The notes beneath the pieces were generated by a model. It saw only the letters and a list, made by a program, of their open reading frames with translations. It was not told where the DNA came from and did no database searches. 39,341 nt of DNA. Source: JAITWN01 sp964388175 (GTDB lineage: Bacteria; Pseudomonadota; Gammaproteobacteria; SZUA-140). The stretch covers positions 1 through 39,341 of the forward strand of contig CAYLYS010000018.1 in the NCBI GenBank assembly GCA_964388175.1. Direction: 5' to 3'. The position numbers and the translations under genes are program-made. Shown here piece after piece: positions 7,462-17,468 of the stretch (its first letter is position 1; every line of letters starts with the position of its first letter).

Positions 7462-8940
7462 CTACTTCGCCATGGCGTGAGCGCCACCATTTCTGCCACC
7501 GCGATGACCGCCCGGGCGTGCGGCAGGACGATTGCTGGTGCGCGCGCGAGCCGGTCCGCTGCCATGGTTCTTGCTGCCATAGCTGTTACCGTTGTTACCA
7601 TTACCATTGCCATTGCCAGTACCGCGGCCGCCGCCATGCCCACTGGCGTGTCCGCTGGCATGTCCGCCGTATCCACTGCGGCTGCGCGGCTGACCCTGCG
7701 ACTGCTGCGGACGACGGCCGTCGCGGCTCTCGCCACTGCCGCTGCCCGTGCGCGGACGGTTGCTGCGCGTCTCGTTTCTCGGCGCCTCGAAGCGCGCCGA
7801 AGCGCTCGGCTCGTAGCCCTGCAGAACCACCTTGGGCAGTTCCTGCTTGAGCAGGCGTTCGATGTCCTTGAGCTGCTTGCGTTCGTCCGCGCTGACCAGC
7901 GAGATTGCGGTACCGGTCATACCGGCACGACCGGTGCGTCCGATGCGATGGACATAGTCCTCGGGGACATGCGGCAGTTCATAGTTGACCACGTGCGGCA
8001 GCTGATCGATATCGATGCCGCGCGCCGCGATGTCGGTCGCCACCAGTACTCGCACGGCGCCACGCTTGAAATCCGACAGCGCCCGTGTGCGCGCGCCCTG
8101 GGTCTTGTTGCCATGAATCGCAGCGGTGCTCAGACCGTCACGTTCGAGCTGTCCGGCCAGGCGGTCGGCGCCATGCTTGGTGCGGGTGAATACCAGCACC
8201 TGCTGCCAATTCTGCGCACCGATCATGTACGACAGCACCTCACGCTTACGGTCGCGATCGACCGGATGCACGATATGCGAAATACGCTCCGCGGTCGCAT
8301 TGCTGCGCGCCACTTCGATGTGCACGGGATTCTTGAGGATCTTCTCGGAAAGCGTCTTGATCTCACTGGAGAAGGTCGCCGAGAACAGCAGATTCTGCCG
8401 GTTGGCGGGCAGCAGCGTAATGATTTTCCGTATGGCGTGGATGAAACCCATGTCCAGCATGCGGTCGGCTTCATCGAGCACCAGGATTTCCACCTGCGAA
8501 AGATCGAGCGTCTTCTGCTCGACATGATCGAGCAGGCGTCCCGGCGTGGCGACGAGGATGTCCACGCCACGGCGCAGCGCATCGACCTGCGGGCGGAAGC
8601 CCACACCGCCGAAGATCGCGGCGGACTTGAGCGGCAGATACTTGCCGTAGGCAATGACGCTTTCCCTGACCTGCGCGGCAAGCTCACGCGTCGGGGTGAG
8701 CACCAGGGCGCGCACCGGCCGCTGACGACCGCCCGCAGGACGGTTCGCGCTCAGACGATGCAGCAACGGCAGGGTGAAACCGGCGGTTTTGCCGGTACCG
8801 GTCTGCGCGCCGGCGAGTACGTCCTTGCCGGAAAGAATGACGGGAATGGCCTGGCTCTGGACAGGCGTGGGCTCGCTGTAGCCTTGTTCGGACACAGCAC
8901 GCAGCAGTTCGGCGCCGAGGCCGAGGCTGGAAAACGACAT
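7462..8940 (-). CDS. rhlE: DEAD-box RNA helicase, RhlE type
   Basis: A 492-residue DEAD-box helicase beginning MSFSSLGLG. Motifs in order: AQTGTGKT (motif I), PTRELA (Ia), VLDEADRML (II), SATF (III), and HRIGRTGRAG (VI). After residue about 380 the chain becomes a long low-complexity tail rich in Gly, Asn, Ser, His and Arg, with GHASGHASGH and GNGNGNGNN repeats, ending in basic RGGRNGG. Such tails bind RNA non-specifically. RhlE helicases act in ribosome maturation and RNA decay, often in cold. The tail is coded by short tandem DNA repeats (about 7585-7685), so its length may vary between strains. The upstream leader can form a long hairpin. Confidence 0.92.
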   Translation of the reverse strand: MSFSSLGLGAELLRAVSEQGYSEPTPVQSQAIPVILSGKDVLAGAQTGTGKTAGFTLPLLHRLSANRPAGGRQRPVRALVLTPTRELAAQVRESVIAYGKYLPLKSAAIFGGVGFRPQVDALRRGVDILVATPGRLLDHVEQKTLDLSQVEILVLDEADRMLDMGFIHAIRKIITLLPANRQNLLFSATFSSEIKTLSEKILKNPVHIEVARSNATAERISHIVHPVDRDRKREVLSYMIGAQNWQQVLVFTRTKHGADRLAGQLERDGLSTAAIHGNKTQGARTRALSDFKRGAVRVLVATDIAARGIDIDQLPHVVNYELPHVPEDYVHRIGRTGRAGMTGTAISLVSADERKQLKDIERLLKQELPKVVLQGYEPSASARFEAPRNETRSNRPRTGSGSGESRDGRRPQQSQGQPRSRSGYGGHASGHASGHGGGRGTGNGNGNGNNGNSYGSKNHGSGPARARTSNRPAARPGGHRGGRNGGAHAMAK

Positions 8941-8960
8941 GGATGATAGACTCCTGTTGG

Positions 8961-8998
8961 CCTAGGTCGGCGCTTTAGCGCCAGACCGGTCATCTAGG
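8961..8998 (-). promoter_or_regulatory. Stable hairpin in the rhlE leader
   Basis: Read on the minus strand, outer arms CCTAG/CTAGG and inner arms GTCTGGCGC/GCGCCGAC (one bulge) enclose a TAAA loop. It ends about 20 bases before the rhlE start codon, in front of an AGGAG ribosome site. It could be a regulatory leader; no T-run supports a terminator. Confidence 0.4.
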
Positions 8999-9148
8999 CG
9001 GGATTGTTCAATGGTTCGGGGCGGGATCACCACGAAAGCCCGATGCAGAAGACCGGACTGCAGTGGGACAGGCGCGTAGTCTACAGGAAATGCAAGGCCG
9101 CGCACAAGAGAAGATAAACGCCGGGCAAATCGAGCGGCAAGCGCCGGC

Positions 9149-9190
9149 CCGGATCCGATCCCGGATCCGATCAAGGTCCGATACGATCAG
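9149..9190. repeat. Degenerate tandem array, unit about 12 nt
   Basis: Two near-perfect copies of a CCGGATCCGATC-like unit and a decayed third lie between arfB and rhlE. The array runs to the last codons of arfB. The remaining 8941-9148 spacer holds only the rhlE leader. Confidence 0.5.
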
Positions 9191-9606
9191 GTGCCCGCAT
9201 CCGGCGCCGAACGCAGACGCTTCTGTTTGCCGCGGCGCGTCTTCTCATCCACTCGCCGCTCCCGCGCCGCCATGCCCGGACGCGTGGGAATGCGCCGCCG
9301 GCGCTTCACCTCGACGGCGCGGATCAGCGCGCCCAGACGCGCCAGCGCCGCCTCGCGATTGCGTTCCTGCGTCCGGTGTTCCTGCGACTTGATCACGATG
9401 ACGCCGCCGGCGGTGATGCGCTGATCGTTCAGCGCCAGCAGACGCGCCTTGCAGGCATCAGGGAGCGAGGAAGCGTTCACGTCGAAACGCAGGTGCACCG
9501 CGCTCGCGACCTTGTTGACATTCTGCCCGCCGGCCCCCTGGGCACGCACCGCCCTCAATTCGATCTCGCTTAAAGGGATGCACAGTGTCCGCGATATGCG
9601 CAGCAT
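9187..9606 (-). CDS. arfB: Peptidyl-tRNA hydrolase ArfB (ribosome rescue)
   Basis: A 139-residue protein with the release-factor catalytic motif GGQ (26-28) in RAQGAGGQNVNKV and a long basic C-terminal tail (KRRRRIPTRPG, RRVDEKTRRGKQKR). This is the layout of ArfB/YaeJ: the GGQ domain frees the stalled peptide, and the tail enters the empty mRNA channel. The ATG at 9606 follows AGGAAAGGACGG, a good ribosome site. An open frame extends far upstream but looks non-coding. It is probably a single-gene unit. Confidence 0.93.
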   Translation of the reverse strand: MLRISRTLCIPLSEIELRAVRAQGAGGQNVNKVASAVHLRFDVNASSLPDACKARLLALNDQRITAGGVIVIKSQEHRTQERNREAALARLGALIRAVEVKRRRRIPTRPGMAARERRVDEKTRRGKQKRLRSAPDAGT

Positions 9607-9913
9607 TTTCCGTCCTTTCCTGATCGTCCCGGAGCATCGTCCCGGAGCGCGGCCGAATCCGCTCCGATATCTGCTCCGGATTCGCTCCAGATTCGATCCG
9701 GACCCGCCCTGGATCCGGACTGGATTCGCCCGGCCGCGCCTCATGATAAGCGAATGATAACCGGCGACGGCCACGAACTGCCCCGCGCCGGCACGACTGC
9801 GCGGACGACCGTCTTCAACCGCGGCCGCGATGCTGCTATTCTGCAGCATAAGAACGCGGTATTCATCCCACTCGATCAGGCAACTTCGCCCCGCGGACGA
9901 GGTCAAAGCAGAT
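9607..9913. repeat. Spacer with a degenerate GATTCG/GGATCC-rich array, no gene seen
   Basis: Between the divergent arfB and slp genes, about 9650-9733 is filled with imperfect copies of a roughly 12-base unit (GCTCCGGATTCG and relatives). The rest, 9734-9913, must hold the slp promoter; ATGATAAGCG and ATGATAACCG form a short direct repeat at about 9742-9762. I see no open frame with coding character here. Confidence 0.5.
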
Positions 9914-10501
9914 ATGAAAACCGTGAACATCGCTTTGCTGACTCTGGTCGCGACCCTGCTCGCCACGGGTTGTGCCAGCACGATGCCCAAAAACATTACG
10001 CAGGCTCCGGCTGAAGATCTGTCCGTTGCCGCGGTCCGGGCCGACATCACAGAGCACCTCGGCAGAACCGTGCGCTGGGGCGGCACGATCATCGACATCA
10101 ATCACGATGAGGAAACCTCGCAGCTGGAAATCATCGCGCGCGATCTGCGTCGCGATGGCCGGCCCAGCGACGCGGACAGCAGCCCGGGCCGCTTCATCGT
10201 GGAGGCGGACGGCTTCCTCGACCCGGCCATCTTCACCCTCGGGCGCGAAATCACCGTATTCGGCACCGTCACCGGCGCGGCCCAAGGCCAGCTCGGCTCA
10301 CGCAGCTACAGCTACCCGGTGGTGCAGTTGCAGGAGTATCAGTTGTGGCGGCGCCTGGACGCCAGGGATTACCCGCCCGGCTACCGCGTCTACTATTACG
10401 ATCCGTTCTATCCCTGGGGCGGCTACTACTCTCCCTATCAGCGGCCCTGGCCACCCCACCAGCCGCTGCCCAGTCGGCCGAACATACTGAGAAGCAGGTG
10501 A
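9914..10501 (+). CDS. Slp-family outer-membrane lipoprotein (first of pair)
   Basis: A 195-residue lipoprotein with a signal peptide ending in the lipobox LLATGC (Cys20). The body has the Slp pattern: ITEHLGRTVRWGGTIIDI, then FIVEADGFLDPAIFTLGREITVFGTVTG, and a YPVVQLQEYQLW strand. In Escherichia coli, Slp is a starvation- and acid-induced outer-membrane lipoprotein. The C-terminal 45 residues are rich in Tyr, Pro and Trp (YYYDPFYPWGGYYSPYQRPW). The ATG at 9914 begins the signal peptide directly. The next gene is a diverged homologue 5 bases downstream, so this is a tandem duplication. Confidence 0.85.
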   Translation: MKTVNIALLTLVATLLATGCASTMPKNITQAPAEDLSVAAVRADITEHLGRTVRWGGTIIDINHDEETSQLEIIARDLRRDGRPSDADSSPGRFIVEADGFLDPAIFTLGREITVFGTVTGAAQGQLGSRSYSYPVVQLQEYQLWRRLDARDYPPGYRVYYYDPFYPWGGYYSPYQRPWPPHQPLPSRPNILRSR

Positions 10502-10506
10502 GCACC

Positions 10507-11022
10507 ATGCGCATGATTACGACGGCCATGCCCGCCGCGATTGCCGCCGTGATCGTCATGGTGCTGTCGGCCTGCGCGGGCAACCCGCGTTTCGACCGCG
10601 ATCAGTACGAGGAAGCCATCACGCCGGCGCAGGCCGCTGGCAACGCCGACACGCTGCAGGGCCAGGGCGTGCTCTGGGGCGGCCTGATCATCGCCGCCAG
10701 CAATCTGGAAAACCATGGTGAAATCGAAGTGCTGGCCTATCCGCTCGATCGCAGGCAGCAGCCCGATACCTCCCGCACGCCGCTGGGACGCTTCATCATC
10801 AGCACCGACGACTATCTGGAAACGATCGACTACGCCGAAGGCCGGCTGCTCACCGCCGCCGGCAGGCTGAGCACCACACGGGAGGGGCGTATCGGCGATG
10901 CCCGCTACGTCTATCCGGTGCTGGAAACCGCGGCGGAACACATCGAGCTGTGGCCCAGCGACGGCCGTGTGCGCAGCGAACCTCGCTTCAACTTCGGACT
11001 CGGCATCATGTTCGGCCGCTGA
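10507..11022 (+). CDS. Slp-family outer-membrane lipoprotein (second of pair)
   Basis: A 171-residue lipoprotein with lipobox VLSAC (Cys23). It shares the Slp pattern with its upstream neighbour: QGVLWGGLIIAASN, a GRFIIST strand and YVYPVLETAAEHIELW, which match RWGGTIIDI, GRFIVEA and YPVVQLQEYQLW. It lacks the aromatic Pro-rich tail. The ATG at 10507 is preceded by AGGTGAG; an in-frame GTG at 10498 overlaps the previous stop and is an alternative. The 5-base gap implies one mRNA with the first copy. The pair precedes CopC and CopD, giving a run of envelope proteins. Confidence 0.85.
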   Translation: MRMITTAMPAAIAAVIVMVLSACAGNPRFDRDQYEEAITPAQAAGNADTLQGQGVLWGGLIIAASNLENHGEIEVLAYPLDRRQQPDTSRTPLGRFIISTDDYLETIDYAEGRLLTAAGRLSTTREGRIGDARYVYPVLETAAEHIELWPSDGRVRSEPRFNFGLGIMFGR

Positions 11023-11093
11023 TCGGCCGTGCCGGCAGGCAGCATCATCAATAATCATAATCATCACGGCTAATCACCACAGGGGGACAGACC

Positions 11094-11459
11094 ATGCATT
11101 ACACGAAACGTTATCCGCTGGCATTGATTCTGCTGTTGCTGCTGTGGCCGCTGGCCGGCGCCGCGCATACGCATCTCGACCGCTCGGAGCCGGCCGACGG
11201 AGCCGCACTCGACAGCGCGCCCGCCACGGTAAAACTGTGGTTCTCCAGCCGCATCGAGCCGGAGTTCAGCCGCATCGAAGTGGTCAATGCCGACGGCGCA
11301 CAGGTGGAAAAGGGCAAGCCGACCGCCAGCAGCAACAAGCGCGAGCTCGAAATCGACCTCAACGAGGGACTGGCGTCCGGCACTTACCAGGTCAACTGGA
11401 ACGTCGTCGCGCGCGACGGCCACCGCCAGCGTGGCGCCTTCAGTTTCAGCGTGAAATAA
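11094..11459 (+). CDS. copC: CopC-domain periplasmic copper-binding protein
   Basis: A 121-residue secreted protein. The signal peptide (about 1-23) is followed by AHTHLDRSEPADG, placing a histidine at the mature N-terminus as in CopC, where that His, an acidic residue and a later His (GHRQRG, about 109) form the Cu(II) site. The single domain shows VKLWFSSRIEPEFSRIEV and GTYQVNWNVVARDGH, a typical CopC beta-sandwich. It probably hands copper to, or works with, the CopD-like membrane protein encoded 7 bases downstream. The ribosome site AGGGGGACAG is strong. Confidence 0.88.
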   Translation: MHYTKRYPLALILLLLLWPLAGAAHTHLDRSEPADGAALDSAPATVKLWFSSRIEPEFSRIEVVNADGAQVEKGKPTASSNKRELEIDLNEGLASGTYQVNWNVVARDGHRQRGAFSFSVK

Positions 11460-11466
11460 AACCGCC

Positions 11467-12423
11467 TTGGACGCCGGCTCGTATCCCGGTTCCTATCCAG
11501 GCATTGCCGAAACCGCTTTCGGCGCGCTCGATCTGCTCGGGATCGCCCTGCTCGCCGGCATCGCCGGCGCAGGGCTGTATCTGATCGCACGCCCGCTGCG
11601 CCAGAGCGGCCAGTTTCCACGGCTCGATGTCTTCTTCGCCGTGGCGCTGGCGGCGCTGTTCGTCGCCAGCGGCGCCGACCTGCTGTGGCGCACGGCGGCG
11701 CTGACCGATCTGCCGCTGCGCGAGGCCTGGCGCCACGCGCCGCTCGTGCTGAGCGGCAGCGATTACAGCGTCTTCTGGTACCTGCGCGTCGCCGCCATCG
11801 CCGCCCTGGCCATCCTCTGGTGGTTGGGGCGGCAGCGCAGTCCCTGCACCGCACACGCCGCCGGGGCTGTCTCCGTCCTGCTGATCGCGCTCACGGTCAG
11901 CGCCACCGGGCATGCCGGCGAGAACGGTCCCTTCACCCTGTTCGCCCTCTCGAACACGCTGCACATCGCGGCCGGCTGCCTGTGGGGCGGCATGATCATC
12001 ATCTACGCCTTCGCCGTCGCACCGTACATGCGCGGCGGCCGGGTGGCGGCGGCCGCGGTGGCGGAATCGGCGCAACGCCTGTCGACGCTCGCCGCGCTGG
12101 CGCTGGCGACGGTGCTCGCCACCGGCATCTACAATGCCTGGATGCTGCTCGGCGGCATCGCCGCGCTGTGGAGCAGCGATTACGGCCGCCTGCTGCTGCT
12201 CAAGCTGCTTTTCGTCGCCCTGATGATGGCGGTCGGCCTGCACAACCGCAGCTCCGCCGTGCCTGCCATCCGCGCCTGGGCGCAGCCGCCGTTATTGTCA
12301 CCGGCGGCCGATGCGCCGCTCGCCCGTCTCCAGCGCCTGCTGCGCGCCGATACCCTGCTTTTCCTGCTCGTTCTGCTGTGCGCCGCGGCTCTCGGCAATA
12401 CCACGCCGGCGACTCATCTCTAG
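11467..12423 (+). CDS. copD: CopD-family membrane protein (copper handling)
   Basis: A 318-residue protein with about eight hydrophobic segments and the CopD pattern: a long N-terminal half, HIAAGCLWGGMIII in the middle (His and Trp at a membrane edge), and conserved LKLLFVALMMAVGLHNR near the end. CopD proteins are thought to move copper across the inner membrane together with CopC. The best start is a TTG at 11467, 7 bases after copC; no ATG precedes the first membrane segment and no clear ribosome site is seen, so translation is probably coupled to copC. Residues 5-10 are a GSYPGSYPG duplication coded by a 12-nt tandem repeat. Confidence 0.8.
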   Translation: MDAGSYPGSYPGIAETAFGALDLLGIALLAGIAGAGLYLIARPLRQSGQFPRLDVFFAVALAALFVASGADLLWRTAALTDLPLREAWRHAPLVLSGSDYSVFWYLRVAAIAALAILWWLGRQRSPCTAHAAGAVSVLLIALTVSATGHAGENGPFTLFALSNTLHIAAGCLWGGMIIIYAFAVAPYMRGGRVAAAAVAESAQRLSTLAALALATVLATGIYNAWMLLGGIAALWSSDYGRLLLLKLLFVALMMAVGLHNRSSAVPAIRAWAQPPLLSPAADAPLARLQRLLRADTLLFLLVLLCAAALGNTTPATHL

Positions 12424-12482
12424 CAGCCGGGTCCGGACCCGGACCCAACCCGGACGCCGCCATCGACAAGAGGACCATGCTC

Positions 12483-12953
12483 ATGACCGAGAAAGACAGA
12501 CAGGATCACTCCCCCAAGCCGGTGTCGGCCGACGACGAGGAGCTGCGCCTCCGCCTGAGCCCGCGGCAATACGAAGTCACCCGCTGCGACGCCACCGAAC
12601 CGCCGTTCGACAATGAATACTGGGACGAAAAGCGCGCCGGCATCTACGTGGACGTGGTCAGCGGCGAACCGCTGTTTGCCTCCGTCGACAAATTCGACTC
12701 GGGCAGCGGCTGGCCGAGCTTCAGCCGGCCGCTGGAAGCGGAGCGCATCGTCGAACGCCACGATCTCAAATTCGGCATGCGCCGCATCGAGGTGCGCAGC
12801 CGCGACGGCGACTCCCACCTCGGCCATGTCTTCCCCGACGGTCCGGCCCCGACCGGGCTGCGTTACTGCATCAACTCGGCTTCCCTGCGCTTCATTCCGC
12901 GGGAAGCGCTGGAACGCGAGGGCTACGGACGTTACCTGGCGCTGTTCTCCTGA
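12483..12953 (+). CDS. msrB: Peptide-methionine (R)-S-oxide reductase MsrB, zinc-free form
   Basis: A 156-residue MsrB that reduces methionine-R-sulfoxide in proteins. Family motifs are GWPSF (76-80), HLGHVFPDGP (112-121) and GLRYCINSASL with the catalytic Cys129. Cys35 (VTRCDATEPPF) is the likely resolving residue. The two CxxC pairs that bind structural zinc in many MsrB proteins are absent (IYVDVVSGEPLF, FDSGSGWPSF). There is no signal peptide, so it is cytoplasmic. The ATG at 12483 fits AGAGG at 12469-12473 better than the ATG at 12477. It stands between copD and a cyclic-nucleotide-binding gene on the same strand. Confidence 0.9.
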   Translation: MTEKDRQDHSPKPVSADDEELRLRLSPRQYEVTRCDATEPPFDNEYWDEKRAGIYVDVVSGEPLFASVDKFDSGSGWPSFSRPLEAERIVERHDLKFGMRRIEVRSRDGDSHLGHVFPDGPAPTGLRYCINSASLRFIPREALEREGYGRYLALFS

Positions 12954-13056
12954 TGCCTGCCTCCTCACCGGTATTGCATCGGTGTCTATTACATTGGCAT
13001 CGATAGTGCTTTAAAATTCGGGCATGAATGGAGAGGATGAAGGGGGCTAGCAGCAC

Positions 13057-13539
13057 ATGAGTGAACAACGCGATTACAAGGTCATCTGCCAATCGTCGCT
13101 GGGCGTCGAGCTGGAAGAAGAAGAATGCCGCATCCTCACCGATGCGATGCAGGTACGCCACCTGGAAGACGGTGAACTGCTGGTCAAGGAAGGCGAAGCC
13201 GACAACACCCTGTTCGTGCTGACGGAAGGCAAGCTCGCCGTCACCGGCACCGTGCTCGGCCAGGAGATCGTGGTCTACACCATGAAAACGGGCGAATGCG
13301 CCGGCACCCGCGCTTTCGTCGACCGCACACCGCGCAAGGCCACACTGCGCTCCGTCGGCAAGACCACCGTCTACAGCATTACGCCCGATGCCTTCGAGGG
13401 TCTGCTCGACAACCACCCGCGCATCGTCTACAAGGTCATGCGCGCGCTGTTCCGGATCACCCACACCAACCTGATGCGCATGAATCTGGAAAGTCAGGAA
13501 CTGGTCAACTACGTCTCCAAGGTACGCGGCCGCTACTGA
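13057..13539 (+). CDS. Stand-alone cyclic-nucleotide-binding-domain protein
   Basis: A 160-residue protein consisting of one Crp-like beta-roll (about 35-120): DGELLVKEGEADNTLFVLTEGKLAV, then GECAGTRAFVDRTPRKATLRSV. It ends after two helices (FRITHTNLMRMNL) without a DNA-binding HTH. It therefore probably senses a ligand but acts by protein contact. The GE...R-A phosphate-binding cassette is only partly kept (GECAGTRAFVDRTPRKATL), so nucleotide binding is not assured. The ATG at 13057 has a GAAGGGGG ribosome site at a longish distance. Confidence 0.75.
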   Translation: MSEQRDYKVICQSSLGVELEEEECRILTDAMQVRHLEDGELLVKEGEADNTLFVLTEGKLAVTGTVLGQEIVVYTMKTGECAGTRAFVDRTPRKATLRSVGKTTVYSITPDAFEGLLDNHPRIVYKVMRALFRITHTNLMRMNLESQELVNYVSKVRGRY

Positions 13540-13540
13540 A

Positions 13541-13561
13541 CGAAAGGCCTTGGCCTTTTCG
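13541..13561 (+). terminator. Rho-independent-like terminator after the CNBD gene
   Basis: CGAAAGGCC, TT, GGCCTTTTCG forms a hairpin with a single bulge, directly after the TGA at 13537-13539. The U-run is short and lies within the arm. Confidence 0.5.
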
Positions 13562-13567
13562 AGTCCA

Positions 13568-13619
13568 CCCCGCCGACGCTGACCACTGATGATGTCACGC
13601 TGTCAGTGGTCCTGCGTCG
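13568..13619. repeat. Partial copy of the element end in its own inverted repeat
   Basis: Bases 13568-13589 match the right end of copy 2 (13816-13837) apart from a C/T change. They pair with 13603-13619: GACCACTGA with TCAGTGGTC, and CGACGC with GCGTCG, with small bulges between. Confidence 0.5.
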
Positions 13620-13739
13620 CCGGGTATTTCTCCTCAGGACAGAGCGCCTACAGCCCTGAAAAGAAGGGCCCGGCGCCGCCCGGGACGATATCGCAGGACA
13701 AGGCAAATTACCGCCAATCGCTTGGCAAGCGCCCAGCAA

Positions 13740-13837
13740 ACACTCGCCAGCGTCGGCGGGGTCTCCCTGGATAAACCGTTGGCGCGCAGCGGCTCCCGTG
13801 TTTCGGAAGGGAGACCCCGCCGACGCCGACCACTGAC
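13740..13837. repeat. Paired-arm hairpin element, copy 2 (98 nt)
   Basis: Perfect 19-base arms at 13750-13768 and 13808-13826 surround a 39-base loop with a short inner AAAC/GTTT stem. It aligns end to end with copy 1 at 5427-5522. Relative to copy 1, arm positions 4 and 12 change C to T and C to G, with matching G to A and G to C changes on the other arm. Both copies lie in spacers between convergent genes. Confidence 0.75.
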
Positions 13838-13884
13838 ATTACTCCCCGAAAGCAACGCGGAAACACAAACCGCCGCTTGTACTC

Positions 13885-14290
13885 TCAACGCGCGATAGAC
13901 GCCAGCAGGCGTTCACCGAGTTCCCTCATCGTTCGCAGCCGTTCTTCATCGTAAGCCAGCGCCGGCACCCTGCCCCATACCGGTGCCGGCCAGGCTGCAT
14001 CGCTGCGATAGCGCACGATGTGATGCAGATGGAGCTGAGGCACGACGTTGCCGAGCGCGGCGATGTTGAGCTTGTCCGGGCGCAGCCCCGCCGCCAGACC
14101 GGCAGCCAGATGCGAGGACTCGTGCATGAGCTGATGCTGGTCGGCGCTGTCGAGCTGGTGGATCTCGCTGATCTCCGCTCGCGCCGGCACCAGGATGAAC
14201 CAGGGATAGTTGGCGTCTTTCATCAGCAGCAACAGGCACAGTGGAAAAGCGCCGAGCTCGATGGTGTCCGCGCGCAGACGCGGGTGCAAT

Positions 14291-14298
<8 letters not shown>
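13885..14298 (-). CDS. HIT-family nucleotide-binding protein
   Basis: A 137-residue HIT (histidine triad) protein. The core is VPQLHLHHIVRY, where the triad reads Q88-L-H90-L-H92: the first His is replaced by Gln, and H90 aligns with the nucleophilic middle His. Upstream, YPWFILVPAR and the HQLD segment fit the beta-strand and helix of the fold. HIT proteins hydrolyse or transfer nucleoside phosphates; the substrate is unknown here. The gene start overlaps the 3' end of the YgiQ gene by 8 bases, so it is co-transcribed with and probably translationally coupled to it. Confidence 0.85.
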
Positions 14299-16540
<2,242 letters not shown>

Positions 16541-16599
16541 CTGTTGCAAACAAAACCGGACCGCGCCTGATCTGACCGGCGGGGCGGCAGCCGGTCAGA

Positions 16600-17445
16600 T
16601 CATTCGTGGGCGAAACTCTTGATGATATAGCCGCCGGACTTCTCGTCCAGGGCCAGTTCGAGCAGCTTGCGTGTCTGCGCTTCCTCCAGCAGGCGGCCAA
16701 AGGTGCGAAAACCGTGATAGGCCTCGTTGAACCCGGGATTGCGGCGCTTGATCGCCTGCTTCACCATCGATCCCCAGACCTTGTCCTCCTCACCACGCTC
16801 CTCGAACAGATCCTCGACCGTTTCCAGCACCAGATCGACCGCGCGCTGGCGCTTTTCCTCCTCACCGGGTTCCGGCTCCGGCTCGGTCGCCGGCGCATCG
16901 GCGACCGCCGCCACATCGGCGACGTCACCACTCTGTGCCACCTGCTTGCCGCCGCGCGTTCTGCGCCGCGCCTTGGCCTTGGCCTGCTTCTCGGTGTCGC
17001 GCACCAGATCGTCGTAGAAAATGAATTCGTCGCAATTGGCGATGAGCAGATCGGAGGATGACTGTTTCACGCCGACGCCGATCACCAGCTTGTTGTTCTC
17101 GCGCAGCTTGCTGACCAGGGCCGAGAAATCCGAATCGCCGCTGATGATGACGAAGGTGTCGACATGCGACTTGGTGTAACACAGGTCGAGCGCATCGACG
17201 ACCATGCGGATGTCGGCGGAATTCTTGCCGGACTGGCGCACATGCGGAATCTCGATCAACTCGAAGGCCGCCTCGTGCATGGAGCGGCGGAAATCCTTGT
17301 AGCGCTCCCAGTCACAATAGGCTTTCTTGACGACGATATTGCCCTTGAGCAGGATACGTTCGATCACCTTGCGGATATCGAAAGCGGAGTAGCGCGCGTC
17401 GCGCACACCGAGAGCGACGTTCTCGAAGTCACAGAACAGCGCCAT
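16600..17445 (-). CDS. NYN-domain (PIN-like) putative RNase with C-terminal LOTUS domain
   Basis: A 281-residue protein. The N-terminal NYN domain (about 1-150) has ALFCDFENV with the catalytic-type Asp, DIRMVVDALD and IISGDSDFSALV, the spaced acids of PIN-like nucleases. A Lys/Arg stretch (KAKARRRTRGGK) and an acidic Pro-rich linker (EPEPEPGEEEK) follow. The C-terminal 75 residues (DLVLETVEDLFEERGEEDKVWGSMVKQAIKRRNPGFNEAYHGF) match the OST-HTH/LOTUS fold, which binds RNA. Such proteins are likely cytoplasmic RNA-processing enzymes. The ATG at 17445 has AGGTAAGA upstream. It lies 23 bases after the methyltransferase gene. Confidence 0.85.
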   Translation of the reverse strand: MALFCDFENVALGVRDARYSAFDIRKVIERILLKGNIVVKKAYCDWERYKDFRRSMHEAAFELIEIPHVRQSGKNSADIRMVVDALDLCYTKSHVDTFVIISGDSDFSALVSKLRENNKLVIGVGVKQSSSDLLIANCDEFIFYDDLVRDTEKQAKAKARRRTRGGKQVAQSGDVADVAAVADAPATEPEPEPGEEEKRQRAVDLVLETVEDLFEERGEEDKVWGSMVKQAIKRRNPGFNEAYHGFRTFGRLLEEAQTRKLLELALDEKSGGYIIKSFAHE

Positions 17446-17468
17446 ACTGCGGGTCTTACCTGAATGAT

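Larger units (their letters stand above)
13540..13884. other. 345-base hairpin-rich spacer without a gene
   Basis: This convergent spacer holds the CNBD terminator, an inverted repeat that reuses the end of the paired-arm element (13568-13619), several short inverted repeats (for example GCCAA/TTGGC near 13713-13726), and the full element copy at 13740-13837. No open frame has coding character. Confidence 0.6.

Noticed and set aside
11685..12476. Long upstream extension of the MsrB frame
   Set aside because: It overlaps copD in another frame and is Arg/Ala-rich; the MsrB family starts after 12483.
12960..13056. Promoter before the CNBD gene
   Set aside because: Several TTG and TAAAAT-like words occur but none pair at 16-18 base spacing, so no promoter is called.
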